Part shown: piece by piece, positions 1 to 9,273 of the stretch
How positions within the stretch are numbered: position 1 is the stretch's first letter
Layout of the letters: each line of letters opens with the position of its first letter
Source of the DNA: Radicibacter daui
GTDB taxonomy: Bacteria > Pseudomonadota > Alphaproteobacteria > Radicibacterales > Radicibacteraceae
Reading direction: 5' to 3'
DNA: 64,000 nt
NCBI GenBank assembly: GCA_030657355.1
Contig: CP131056.1
Coordinates: forward strand, 1,195,001 to 1,259,000
The notes under the pieces: model-generated
The model's database searches: none
Told to the model about the DNA's origin: nothing
The model's input: the letters and a program-made list of their open reading frames with translations, nothing else
Position numbers and translations under genes: made by a program

Positions 1-479
1 TCACGGCGGCCGGCGGCAAGGGCGAGGGCAAGAAGCATTTCTGGCATTATGATGCCGGCAATGTGCGCACCATCGGCTCCGTGCTGGTCGACCGGCTGGA
101 CCAGCCTGTCGGCGCCGTGGCGCTGACCTATGATGCGACCTATGAGGCCGGCAAGCTGGCCGCCATGCGCAACGAGATGATGCGCAACGTTGCCATCATC
201 TCCGTGGTGCTGACCGTCATCTCCGCCATCATCATGTATCTCTTCTTCCGCCCGGTGTCCGGCCATCTCGACCGGCTGAGCCGTGTGCTCGAAGCCCGCG
301 AGGGCGGCGATGCCACTGCATCGGCGGGTCATGAAATTTCCCCTGATGCGGCAGATGGCATCGACCGTGAATATGCGCGTTTCCGCCAGACGGCCGATGC
401 CGCCGAGCGCCAGCTCGCGGCACTGGAAAAGGCCAGTGGCGGCAGTGCCGGAAGCAGTGGCAAGGGAGACGCAGCATGA
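1..479 (+). CDS. Membrane sensor-like protein, C-terminal part (5' end outside window)
   Basis: The reading frame is open from the left edge, so the gene is truncated and the GTG at 63 is internal. The visible part begins with the end of an extracytoplasmic domain resembling the last strands of a Cache fold. One membrane segment follows (about 45-65 residues after position 63, ending in YLFFRP), then a cytoplasmic helical tail rich in Ala, Glu and Arg. No kinase, GGDEF or methyl-accepting domain follows. The stop overlaps the ATG of the transporter at 476 (ATGA), so the two are probably translationally coupled. I infer a signalling or ligand-sensing partner of the transporter; the ligand is unknown. 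Confidence 0.6.
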   Translation, partial: TAAGGKGEGKKHFWHYDAGNVRTIGSVLVDRLDQPVGAVALTYDATYEAGKLAAMRNEMMRNVAIISVVLTVISAIIMYLFFRPVSGHLDRLSRVLEAREGGDATASAGHEISPDAADGIDREYARFRQTADAAERQLAALEKASGGSAGSSGKGDAA

Positions 480-2596
480 GCGTTGAAGCTGTCTCCGGGC
501 TTGAAGGGGGTGCCATTCCCGCATCCGGCGGGCGTGGTATGGATACCGGCAGCCTCGATTTCGAGCGGGTGCCGCGCCAGGTCATCCTGCTCTCGGGTTT
601 CATGGTGCTGGTGGCGGCCGTGCTGGTCTTTGCGCTCGCCCTCATGGGCTTCAAGCGCGACCTTGTGCCGGAAATCGACGCCCAGACCCAGGCGGTGGCC
701 TCGGCGGCCTATTCCACCCTCGATCAGGCGCTCCAGCTTGGCATCCCGGTCAGCGATCTGGTCGGCGTCAACGACTTCTTCGCCGAGACCATCAACGACA
801 ATCCGGAGATCGACTACATCGCGGTGACCGGCCCGGCCACCAGCAACGGTGCCGGCCGGGTGCTGTTCGGCGCCGGCAAGGCGCTGGACCAGGTGTTCCG
901 CCCCGGCACCGATCCGATCTCCGCCACCGCCGGTTTCCGGGACGAGGCACTGGCGCTCAAGGTCAACGATCAGCTTGTCGGCACCCTGCATGCCGGCATC
1001 AGCGAAAACTTCGTCACCAAGAGCATGGAAGATATCGCCTTCGACCTTGCCATCGTTCTGCTGGTGGCGCTCCTGGCGACCTTCGAGCTCTTGATGTTCT
1101 TCATCAACCGTACGCTGAGCGGCCCGATGTCGGCGGTGCTGATCGCCCTGCGGGCCGCCGCCGGGGGCGATTTCAGCCGCGGTATCGGCATCCGTGCCCA
1201 TGACGAGGTCGGCCGCCTCATCGGTGCCATCGACCGCCGCCTGCTGGAACTCAATGGCCGCTTCCAGAAAGTCGTGGCCGAGAGCGGCAGCGCCGTCGCC
1301 CACAAGCTTCCGAGCTTTACCTTCGCGCCCGGCGTGCTGCTGACGCGCCCGATGCAGATCATCACCGACGTGCGCCTGCCGCTGTTGCTCTATGTGCTGG
1401 CGGGCGAGATGTCGCGCTCCTTCTTCCCCAACTTCGTCAAGTCGGTCTACACGCCGATCCCCGGCCTTTCCTATGATGCCGCGCTCGGCCTGCCCATCTC
1501 GGCCTTCATGTTCGTGGTGGCGGCGGCAACGCCGGCGGGCGGCAGCTGGGCGGACCGGATCGGCGGCCGGCGCCTGTTCCTCATCAGCATGGTGCCCACG
1601 CTCATCGGCATGCTCGGCACCGGCTTTGCGCAGAACCTCTATCAGTTGATCGCCTTCTGGTCGCTGAATGCCATCGGCTATGCACTCGCCACCATCGCCT
1701 GCCAGAGCCGTATCGTGCACTCCACCACCGCGGCCAACCGCGCGCAGGGCATGGCGGCCTTCGTCACCGCCATCATGGTGGCGGCCATCTGCGGCACTTC
1801 CTTCGGCGGCGTGCTGGCGGACCGTATCGGCTTCCGCGCCACCTTCGTGGTGTCGGCGGTGTTCGTGCTGCTTTCGGGCCTCATCGTCGCGGCGGTCTTC
1901 ACCCGCACGGAAGATGGCGCCGTGGGGCCGCGCCCCTCGCTCATCCGGGCGCTGGGCGCCGTCTCGCGCAATGCCCGTTTCATCGCGCTGATGGCCTTCG
2001 GCGCGGTGCCGGCCAAGCTCATCCTCACCGGCTTCCTCTACTACATGGTGCCGCTCTATCTCGCCGGGCTCGGCCGCAGCCCTGCCGAGATTGGCCGCCT
2101 GATGATGATCTATTTCGCGATCATGATCCTTGTCGGCCCGTTCTTCGCGCGGCTTGCCGACCGGTCGGGCAAGGGCGCCCGTTTCGTCGTGCTGGGCGGG
2201 GTTATGGCCGGGCTCGGCGCGGCGCTGCTGCCGCTCACCGGCGGCGCTCTTGGCGGGCAGATCGGCGCGCTGATTGCCGTGGTGCTGCTCGGCTTCGGCC
2301 AGGCGTTCAGCACCGCGCCGCTCATCGCGCTGATCCCCGAACTTTGTGCCGCTGAAGCCAAAACCACCGGCCCCACCGCGCTGCTCGGCATCCTGCGGGT
2401 GGTCGAGCGGGTCGGCAGCGTGCTGGGCCCGCTGCTGGCGGCGCTGGTCGTCGGTTATGCGGGTTATGAGGTTGCGGCGCAGACCATCGGTATCATCGTG
2501 GCGGTCACCGCCGTGCTGCTTGGGCTCGTGCTGGCGTTCTGGCCGGCGTCCCGCTCCACAGGCAGCGAAATTCTGGCTGACGAGGCAAAAGAATGA
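476..2596 (+). CDS. MFS transporter with N-terminal Cache-like and HAMP modules
   Basis: This is a 706-aa protein with an unusual architecture. Residues 36-57 form a membrane segment. Residues about 58-188 look like a periplasmic Cache-type sensor domain. Residues about 190-212 form a second membrane segment, and 213-268 resemble a HAMP linker (DEVGRLIGAIDRRL). From about residue 295 to 690 there is a 12-helix major facilitator with the DRIGGRR signature loop. Ordinary MFS transporters have about 400 residues, so roughly 290 residues are added. The gene overlaps its neighbours by 4 bp on both sides. I infer that ligand binding outside the cell gates or reports on transport. The substrate cannot be read from the sequence. 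Confidence 0.85.
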   Translation: MSVEAVSGLEGGAIPASGGRGMDTGSLDFERVPRQVILLSGFMVLVAAVLVFALALMGFKRDLVPEIDAQTQAVASAAYSTLDQALQLGIPVSDLVGVNDFFAETINDNPEIDYIAVTGPATSNGAGRVLFGAGKALDQVFRPGTDPISATAGFRDEALALKVNDQLVGTLHAGISENFVTKSMEDIAFDLAIVLLVALLATFELLMFFINRTLSGPMSAVLIALRAAAGGDFSRGIGIRAHDEVGRLIGAIDRRLLELNGRFQKVVAESGSAVAHKLPSFTFAPGVLLTRPMQIITDVRLPLLLYVLAGEMSRSFFPNFVKSVYTPIPGLSYDAALGLPISAFMFVVAAATPAGGSWADRIGGRRLFLISMVPTLIGMLGTGFAQNLYQLIAFWSLNAIGYALATIACQSRIVHSTTAANRAQGMAAFVTAIMVAAICGTSFGGVLADRIGFRATFVVSAVFVLLSGLIVAAVFTRTEDGAVGPRPSLIRALGAVSRNARFIALMAFGAVPAKLILTGFLYYMVPLYLAGLGRSPAEIGRLMMIYFAIMILVGPFFARLADRSGKGARFVVLGGVMAGLGAALLPLTGGALGGQIGALIAVVLLGFGQAFSTAPLIALIPELCAAEAKTTGPTALLGILRVVERVGSVLGPLLAALVVGYAGYEVAAQTIGIIVAVTAVLLGLVLAFWPASRSTGSEILADEAKE

Positions 2597-3645
2597 GTGT
2601 GCTGCGTTTTGCCCTGCCGGCTATAGTCCGGCGCCCCTTCGGACTGCTGGCCGCTGCCCTGCTGCTGCTCGGCGCCGGCGCTTTTGCGCCGCCGGCCGAG
2701 GCGGCCGGAGCCGGTACGCCGGAAAAACCCTGGCGCATCTCACTCATCGTCTATCGCGGCTGCGAGGAGGCCTGCCAGGGCTTCCAGGATTTCCTCAAGA
2801 GCCGCAACGTCAATGCCACGGTCAAAATCTACGACGCCAAGACCGACCCGGCCTCGATCCCCGGTTTCGTCAAGGAAATCAAGTCGGAGCGGCCGGATCT
2901 GGTCGTGACCTGGGGCAGCACCACGGCGGTCAGCGTCTTCGGCAAGTACAACGCCGTCGATCCGGAAAAGAACATCACCGATATCCCCGGCGTGTTCATG
3001 ATCGTCTCCACCCCGATCGATTCCGGGCTGATCCCGAATACCGAAAGCTCCGGGCGCAACATTACCGGCACGCTCTATCTGGTGCCGGAAAGTGTGCAGC
3101 TTGAAGCCGCCAGCACCTATATGAGCTTCAAGAAGGTGGGCGTGGTCTATTCGCCCAACGAGCAGAACTCAGTCATCAATGTGCAGCGGCTGGAGGAAGA
3201 ATCCGCCAAGCGCGGCGTCACCGTCATCAAGGCACCGCTGCCGCTGGGCGCCGATGGTGCGCCCGATGCGGCGGCCATTCCGGCGCTCGTCAAGCAGGTG
3301 GCAGGTGAGGGTGTGGACATGCTCTATCAGGGCGCCGACACCTTCCTCAACCTGCACCGCAAGGAGCTGACGGCGGCGGCGGTGGAGAATCACCTGCCGG
3401 TCTTTGCCGCCGGCGAGGCGCCGGTGCGCACCGGCCAGGCGCTGATGGGCGTCGTCAACCAGTACTATGTCGTCGGCCAGCTCACCGCGCTCAAGGCCGA
3501 GCAGGTGCTGGAGGGCGCGAGCCCCGCCAGCATTCCCATCGAGGCGCCCAAGCACTTCTCTTTCCTCATCAATCTGGCAACCGCCAAGGAACTGGGTGAC
3601 TATCCGCCTATGAAGCTGATCCGCTTCGCCGAATTCATCCGCTAA
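2593..3645 (+). CDS. Periplasmic substrate-binding protein, ABC_sub_bind type
   Basis: The 350-aa protein has an N-terminal Sec signal (hydrophobic stretch at about 16-30, AEA cleavage site near 36). A two-lobed periplasmic binding fold of the ABC_sub_bind class (PF04392-like) follows. Features seen include the opening strand RISLIVYRGC, the motif DLVVTWGSTTAVSVFG and the hinge segment LYQGADTFL. Two cysteines (RGCEEAC) could form a disulfide. Its ATG overlaps the transporter stop (ATGA). No ABC permease or ATPase gene lies nearby. It may therefore supply ligand to the sensor domains of the two upstream proteins rather than to an ABC importer; that is inference. Confidence 0.85.
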   Translation: MSVLRFALPAIVRRPFGLLAAALLLLGAGAFAPPAEAAGAGTPEKPWRISLIVYRGCEEACQGFQDFLKSRNVNATVKIYDAKTDPASIPGFVKEIKSERPDLVVTWGSTTAVSVFGKYNAVDPEKNITDIPGVFMIVSTPIDSGLIPNTESSGRNITGTLYLVPESVQLEAASTYMSFKKVGVVYSPNEQNSVINVQRLEEESAKRGVTVIKAPLPLGADGAPDAAAIPALVKQVAGEGVDMLYQGADTFLNLHRKELTAAAVENHLPVFAAGEAPVRTGQALMGVVNQYYVVGQLTALKAEQVLEGASPASIPIEAPKHFSFLINLATAKELGDYPPMKLIRFAEFIR

Positions 3646-3701
3646 CGGTGCCGGCACGGCGCGAACGCCCGGCAAACAGCCGGTTTGAGGGCTTCCGGAT
3701 C

Positions 3702-3720
3702 AAGGGCCGCTGCGGCCCTT
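3702..3720 (+). terminator. Stem-loop after the sensor-transporter operon
   Basis: An 8-bp GC-rich stem (AAGGGCCG / CGGCCCTT) with a 3-nt loop sits 57 bp after the stop at 3645. Only a weak T-containing tail follows, so it is a probable rather than certain intrinsic terminator. Confidence 0.5.
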
Positions 3721-3825
3721 TGAACAATTTAGTATGCTTGTCATAAAGTTATGATCGTTTCATGGTCTTTATCTGGCCATGAAATAACGAGGGGTGCAGG
3801 CGAGCGCCCCGTAAGGGGAACCGAC

Positions 3826-4305
3826 ATGGAAGCGGTAGCCGAGGCGCCTGCCCCGCTGGGAATGATCGAAGCCACTTTCCGCGGCGCGCGGGAGGATGAT
3901 CTGGTGGCTTTGAAGGAGCTGTATCTGGAACTGATCCCGGACGAGAGTCCGACGCTGGAGGAGATGCGCTCCACCCTCCACGAGATCAACTCCCGTCCCG
4001 ACATGGGTATGGTTGTCGTCGGCTGCATCGATGGCGAGGTGGTCGCCACCTGCCAGATCGTCATCTACCCCAATCTCGTGCGCACGCCCCGCGTCAAGGC
4101 GCAGGTGGATTCCGTGGTGGTCGCCAGTACCTGGCGCGGCCACGGCATCGGCAAGCAGATGATGCACTGGTGCCTGCAGGAACTTGCCCGCCGCAACTGC
4201 TCGCGCGTCATCGTCGCGACCGCCTACAGCCGCGAAGTCGCCCACAAGCTCTATAGCCGCCTCGGCTTCAAGCAGTCCGGTTACAGTTTCGTCTATTCCG
4301 AATAA
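3826..4305 (+). CDS. GNAT family N-acetyltransferase
   Basis: The 159-aa protein has a complete GNAT fold. It includes the acetyl-CoA pyrophosphate loop (WRGHGIGKQMM, about residues 103-113) and the closing helix-strand with HKLYSRLGFKQSG. The ATG at 3826 is preferred over the in-frame ATG at 3751 because AAGGGGAA lies 5-6 nt upstream and the extra 25 residues do not resemble the family. The gene stands alone between two terminator-like hairpins. The substrate (amino group of a small molecule or protein) cannot be predicted. Confidence 0.85.
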   Translation: MEAVAEAPAPLGMIEATFRGAREDDLVALKELYLELIPDESPTLEEMRSTLHEINSRPDMGMVVVGCIDGEVVATCQIVIYPNLVRTPRVKAQVDSVVVASTWRGHGIGKQMMHWCLQELARRNCSRVIVATAYSREVAHKLYSRLGFKQSGYSFVYSE

Positions 4306-4331
4306 GCGCCCCTCCGGCGCTTGTCCGTGAG

Positions 4332-4367
4332 CCCCGGCCCGCTGTATGGCAGGCCGGGGTTCTGGTT
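4332..4367. terminator. Bidirectional terminator between convergent genes
   Basis: An inverted repeat CCCCGGCC / GGCCGGGG with a 12-nt loop is followed by TTCTGGTTTT. It lies between the plus-strand acetyltransferase and the convergent minus-strand gene ending at 4368. Confidence 0.65.
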
Positions 4368-5954
4368 TTAAACGAAGGCCTTCACGGCTGAAGCGAGGCC
4401 GTCCACCGCCTTGTAGGCCTTGTTGACCGTGCCGGCCACGGTTGCCACGCCGCCGATCCCGGTGACCACCTGATCCTTGTCGAAGGTCTTCACGCCCTTG
4501 GCGAAGGCTTGCAGCTTGTCGAGCGTGGTCAGGTCGCTGGTGGAAATGCCGAGCGCCTCGATGCGCGCCTTGGCGGCGTCGGCATAGGCCTTGCGCTCCT
4601 GCAGCGCTGTCAGCGCATCAGTCGCGGCCGACTTCATGTTCTGCAGCGGTGTCCACAGCTGCACGGCCTTGGTGATGTCGGAGTTCTTGAACTTGTCGAT
4701 CTCTTTTTCCAGCGCCTTGTAGGTCGTCTCCAGTTTCTTGATCGTGCTGCCCACCTCGGCAGAGTAACGCACGCGGGCTGTCTCGGGCGGCGGCGCGCCC
4801 TTGAGGGAGGCGACCGGCGACTTCTTCAGCGCCTTGTCGATCTTGTCCTTGATCTGCTGGATGGTGTCCGAGGCGATCTTGGGGCCTGCCTTGATCTTCT
4901 GCCAGGCGGTTGCCTTGTCGAGGTCGTAGCTGTCGTAGATCGCCTTGATGTCATTCACCATGCTGTCGGTCTGCGTCTGGTAGAGCGTGATCGCCTTTTC
5001 CAGTGCCTTGATCACCTCCGCTTCCGTCTTCAGGAAGTCGGAGATGGTGTCGTAGAGCGACTTGCAGTTGGAAACGATGCTGACGTAGGAGCTGACGTCG
5101 GCGCCGTGGCTTGCCACCAGCTTCAGCGCATTGGCCGCCAGCTTCAGCGTGGTGATGATCGCCGAGCAGGCACCCTTGATCTTCCACTCGGTATGCTGCT
5201 GCTTGAAGTTGGCATTCTTGGCCACCATCGACGTGACACTGGCCTCGAACTCCTTGCCGATCTTGGCCGGGTCGAGCAGCTTCTTGAATTCGGCGTCCGC
5301 TTCCTTGCAGATGTCTTCCAGCGATTTGCCGCTGGTGATCTTGAGAGCCGCGAGGGTCTTGCCGGTGTCGTCGGCAATCTTCTTGCACTCTTTCTGGTAC
5401 TTATCGAGCAGCGCCTTGCGCTCTTTCTCGATCTCCGCCCGGAGCGCCGGGTTCTTGCCCGCCCCTTCGATGACGATGGTCGGGTCAAGGGCGTAGCCCT
5501 TGCCGATATCGATATAGTCGTTGAAGATTTTCGGGCATTCGCTGGCGGTCAGCACGAAATAGGAAGACCCGCCGATCTTGTCCGACCCGCCGGACTTCGT
5601 CGCCTCGCGCAGCGCCACGCCATTCAGCAGCGTGACGTCGAAATACTCTTTGGAGCCAAAGAGTTTTGACATGATGCCGCCATTGATCTTGTCCGCCTTG
5701 ATGCGGAAGACCAGCTCCTTGCCGACAAGGCCGATCTTCCAGTAGGCGTTCTCGTATTCCTTATCCAGACCCTTGACCTTGGTGGCGATCTTCAGCGCTT
5801 CCGACCAGCTGATCTTCTTGGCATCCGCGTCGGACATGCCGGTGATGTTGCGCTCGAAATCACCCTTGCTGCCGCTGATGAAGAGCGAAAGCGGCAGCTG
5901 TTTGCCCGAGCCGGGCGGAATGATGACATTGCTCTTCTTCATGGTGCCGGCCAT
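4368..5954 (-). CDS. Hypothetical lysine-rich helical protein (528 aa)
   Basis: I do not recognise this protein. Residues 1-180 look mixed alpha/beta (SYFVLTASECPKIF, DVTLLNGVALREA). Residues about 185-510 are long amphipathic helices rich in Lys, Ala, Asp and Glu with coiled-coil character. A short weakly hydrophobic C-terminus (GIGGVATVAGTVNKA) follows. There is no signal peptide and no clear membrane span. The ATG at 5954 has GGGGGAAG upstream. The reading frame continues upstream to about 7241, but that part is antisense to the oxygenase gene and is not coding. High Lys content sets it apart from the Arg/Ala-rich neighbours. A scaffold or a helical pore-forming protein is possible; neither is shown. 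Confidence 0.75.
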   Translation of the reverse strand: MAGTMKKSNVIIPPGSGKQLPLSLFISGSKGDFERNITGMSDADAKKISWSEALKIATKVKGLDKEYENAYWKIGLVGKELVFRIKADKINGGIMSKLFGSKEYFDVTLLNGVALREATKSGGSDKIGGSSYFVLTASECPKIFNDYIDIGKGYALDPTIVIEGAGKNPALRAEIEKERKALLDKYQKECKKIADDTGKTLAALKITSGKSLEDICKEADAEFKKLLDPAKIGKEFEASVTSMVAKNANFKQQHTEWKIKGACSAIITTLKLAANALKLVASHGADVSSYVSIVSNCKSLYDTISDFLKTEAEVIKALEKAITLYQTQTDSMVNDIKAIYDSYDLDKATAWQKIKAGPKIASDTIQQIKDKIDKALKKSPVASLKGAPPPETARVRYSAEVGSTIKKLETTYKALEKEIDKFKNSDITKAVQLWTPLQNMKSAATDALTALQERKAYADAAKARIEALGISTSDLTTLDKLQAFAKGVKTFDKDQVVTGIGGVATVAGTVNKAYKAVDGLASAVKAFV

Positions 5955-6173
5955 GGCTTCTTCCCCCTCTGGCGAAACCCTTATTGCCCACGCCAGCCTC
6001 CCCCTGCCGGCGCTTGCTCCGAAAGATGGAGCGGATAATACCACCGCAGGAAAAAGGGGCCGAGGTAAAAGGCGGGTCAATGCACTGATTTGTCTCCAAA
6101 TCTTTTCCCTGCCTTCTTGTCGCCCTAAGCTGACCGGCAGCAGAGCAGGTTTCGCGCAGGAGAGGGGGCGGAC

Positions 6174-7169
6174 ATGGCGGATTTCCCGATAATCGATCTG
6201 GCAGCACTGGCAGGTCCCGAGCCTGCTCGCCGCGAGCTTGCCGCCGCAGTGGATGCCATCTGCCGGCAGACGGGGTTTCTGGCGATTACCGGCCATGGCG
6301 TACCGAAGCCGGTGATCGATGAGGCCTGGGCTGCGGCCCGCGCCTTCTTCGATTTGCCGCTTGCGGAAAAGCAGGCGGTCGCGCCGCCCCGGCCCGGTTA
6401 TCCCTATGGCTATTTCGCCAGCGAGGCGGAATCGCTGGCAGGCTCGCTGGGGCAGGAGACGCCGCCGGACCGCAAGGAAAGCTTCAATATCGGCCCGCTC
6501 GAACGCCCGCCGGGCCTGACGCCCGGGCTGGAGAGCGACTTTTGTTATGCCCCCAGCCTGTGGCCCGCCGCGCCGGCTGCCCTGCGGCCCGCCCTCAGCG
6601 CCTATTACCGCGAGATGGAGGCGCTGGCCGGCCGCCTCATGCGTCTCTTCGCCCTCGCGCTCGCCCTGCCGGAAGACTGGTTCGAGCCCTTTATTGACCG
6701 GCCGATCAGCGCGCTGCGCGTGCTCAACTATCCGGAAAGCGATGTGCCACCCAGGCCCGGCCAGCTGCGCGCCGGTGCCCATACCGACTATGGCAGCCTC
6801 ACCATCCTGCGCGCCGATGCCGCGCCGGGCGGGCTGGAAATCCGGGCGCCCTCGGGTGCGTGGGAGGCGGTGCCCCCGGTGGAGGGCGGCTTCATCATCA
6901 ATATCGGCGACCTCATGGCGCAGTGGACGAATGACCGTTGGGTCTCCACCCTGCACCGCGTGGTCAATCCGCCGCAAAACGCGGCGGGTAGCGCGCGCCG
7001 CCAGTCCATCGCCTTTTTCCACCAGCCCAACTGGGATGCCGAGATCACCTGCCTGCCCGGCTGTCTGCCGCTCGGCGAGCTGCCGCGTTATCCTGCAACC
7101 CTCTCCGGCCCGCATCTGATGGCCAAGTTCGGCAAGACGGTGCAGCCCGGGCCGGCCGCAACATCCTGA
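6174..7169 (+). CDS. 2-oxoglutarate/Fe(II)-dependent oxygenase, isopenicillin N synthase-like
   Basis: The 331-aa protein has the DIOX_N domain (starts FPIIDLAAL) followed by the jelly-roll 2OG-FeII_Oxy domain. The metal triad is visible as H203-x-D205 (GAHTDYGSL) and H261 (STLHRVVNP). The 2-oxoglutarate/substrate-binding R-x-S is R276/S278 (RRQSIAFF). AGGAGAGGGGG precedes the ATG at 6174. Family members oxidise small molecules, including hydroxylations and ring closures. The real substrate is unknown. It runs divergently from the unknown gene ending at 4368, and its 5' end is 220 bp from that gene's start. Confidence 0.9.
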   Translation: MADFPIIDLAALAGPEPARRELAAAVDAICRQTGFLAITGHGVPKPVIDEAWAAARAFFDLPLAEKQAVAPPRPGYPYGYFASEAESLAGSLGQETPPDRKESFNIGPLERPPGLTPGLESDFCYAPSLWPAAPAALRPALSAYYREMEALAGRLMRLFALALALPEDWFEPFIDRPISALRVLNYPESDVPPRPGQLRAGAHTDYGSLTILRADAAPGGLEIRAPSGAWEAVPPVEGGFIINIGDLMAQWTNDRWVSTLHRVVNPPQNAAGSARRQSIAFFHQPNWDAEITCLPGCLPLGELPRYPATLSGPHLMAKFGKTVQPGPAATS

Positions 7170-7209
7170 CCCTTCCCCTTGCTCCCCTTTTGTGGGGGAG
7201 GAGACAGAC

Positions 7210-7440
7210 ATGACCGAAGAAGAAGCCCTGCAGATCGCCACCCACCGCCACTACAAGGGCGGTCTCTACCGCGTCATCGGTGAGGCGCTGCACTCCGAAA
7301 CCGAGGAGCGCATGGTGGTCTATGAACATCTCTGGCCCAAGAACCGCAGCCTCTGGGTACGCCCGTTCGATCTTTTCCACGAGCCATTGCCAGACGGCAG
7401 CGAGCGCTTCCATGCGCTGGAGCCGGGGGAGCAGCCGTGA
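7210..7440 (+). CDS. DUF1653 family small protein
   Basis: The 76-aa protein matches the DUF1653 pattern: an HYKGGLYRVIGEALHSETEE start, VVYEHLWPKNRSLWVRPFDLFHE in the middle and a short charged end. The ATG at 7210 is chosen because GGGGGAGGAG lies 6 nt upstream; an in-frame start at 7192 has none. The function of this family is not established. It follows the oxygenase by 40 bp and may be co-transcribed. Confidence 0.85.
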   Translation: MTEEEALQIATHRHYKGGLYRVIGEALHSETEERMVVYEHLWPKNRSLWVRPFDLFHEPLPDGSERFHALEPGEQP

Positions 7441-7479
7441 CCGGCAGCCCGGCCCTCCGGGTGCCGTCACCGGCATCAC

Positions 7480-7495
7480 TGTGAGGACTCTCACA
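7480..7495. promoter_or_regulatory. Short inverted repeat upstream of the reductase operator
   Basis: TGTGAG and CTCACA are separated by GACT. It lies 7 bp before the larger palindrome at 7502 and 40 bp after the DUF1653 stop. It could be a second regulator site or a weak hairpin for the upstream gene. Confidence 0.35.
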
Positions 7496-7501
7496 AGAAT
7501 G

Positions 7502-7529
7502 AAATGACAGATATTGAAATCTGTCATTT
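7502..7529. promoter_or_regulatory. Perfect 11-bp inverted repeat, likely TetR operator
   Basis: AAATGACAGAT (7502-7512) and ATCTGTCATTT (7519-7529) form an exact inverted repeat with a 6-bp AT-rich spacer. It lies 54 bp upstream of the aldo/keto reductase start. The size and symmetry fit TetR-family operators, and a TetR gene is the second gene of the same cluster, which suggests autoregulation. Confidence 0.65.
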
Positions 7530-7582
7530 GGAATTGCATCCTCCCGCCCATCGCATCCCGCGATGAACAGGGAGCTTTTGCC

Positions 7583-8592
<1,010 letters not shown>

Positions 8593-8596
<4 letters not shown>

Positions 8597-9273
8597 CCTC
8601 TTCCAGTACGCCTCCGGCCTTCCTTATGGCTGCGGCCACCGCCCCCGACGCTGAAGCCGGCGCCGGGGGCAGCGGCACGTCGGTGCTGACAGCGGAGCGT
8701 ATTCTGGAGGTGGCGGAGGAGGTGCTGCGCCGCTTCGGTCCGGACAAGACCAATGTGGTGGATGTGGCCCGAGCCCTGGGGGTCAGCCACGGCAGCGTCT
8801 ATCGCCATTTTGCCAGCAAGGCCGCCCTGCGCGGGGCGGTGGTGGAGCGCTGGCTTGCCCGGGTTTCTGCCCCGCTGGCGGAAATTGCCGCTGCAAAAGG
8901 TCCGGCAGCGGGCAAGGGGGCGGGTGAGCGGCTGCATCTGTGGGTGCGCATGCTCCACGCCATCAAGCGCCAGAAGGTGCTGGTCGAGCCGGAAATGTTC
9001 AAGGCTCACAAGAGCTTCATCCTGGAAAGCGGCGTCGCCGTCAGCGAGCATGTCGCCCATCTGGAAGCCCAGCTTGCGACCATCGTTGCGGATGGGGTGA
9101 CCAGCGGGGAATTCCGCCCCTGTGATCCTGCCGGGGTGGCCGGCGCACTGTTCGCCGCGACCTCGTCGTTCCATAACCCCGCCAGTGCCGCCAGCTGGTC
9201 CGATCCTGAAATCGAGACCCGGCTGAAGACGGTGCTCGATCTGCTTGTTGCCGGGCTCAAGGCCGGTGCCTGA
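8593..9273 (+). CDS. TetR family transcriptional regulator
   Basis: The 226-aa protein has an N-terminal TetR DNA-binding domain (AERILEVAEEVLRRFGPDKT, then VARALGVSHGSVYRHFASKAAL, residues about 34-80) and a C-terminal ligand-binding helical domain. The TTG start at 8593 has GGAGG 9 nt upstream and overlaps the stop of the reductase. The ATG at 8626 is an alternative and would shorten the disordered N-terminus by 11 residues. It is expected to repress the reductase-TetR-exporter cluster through the palindrome at 7502. Confidence 0.88.

Noticed and set aside
329-1720. 463-codon minus-strand frame
   Set aside because: It lies antisense to the Cache-HAMP-MFS gene, has low-complexity His/Asp/Arg-rich composition typical of a GC-rich shadow frame, and has no ribosome site.
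5955-7241. N-terminal extension of the minus-strand helical protein
   Set aside because: This part is antisense to the 2OG oxygenase, whose catalytic residues are intact, and a good start with a ribosome site exists at 5954.
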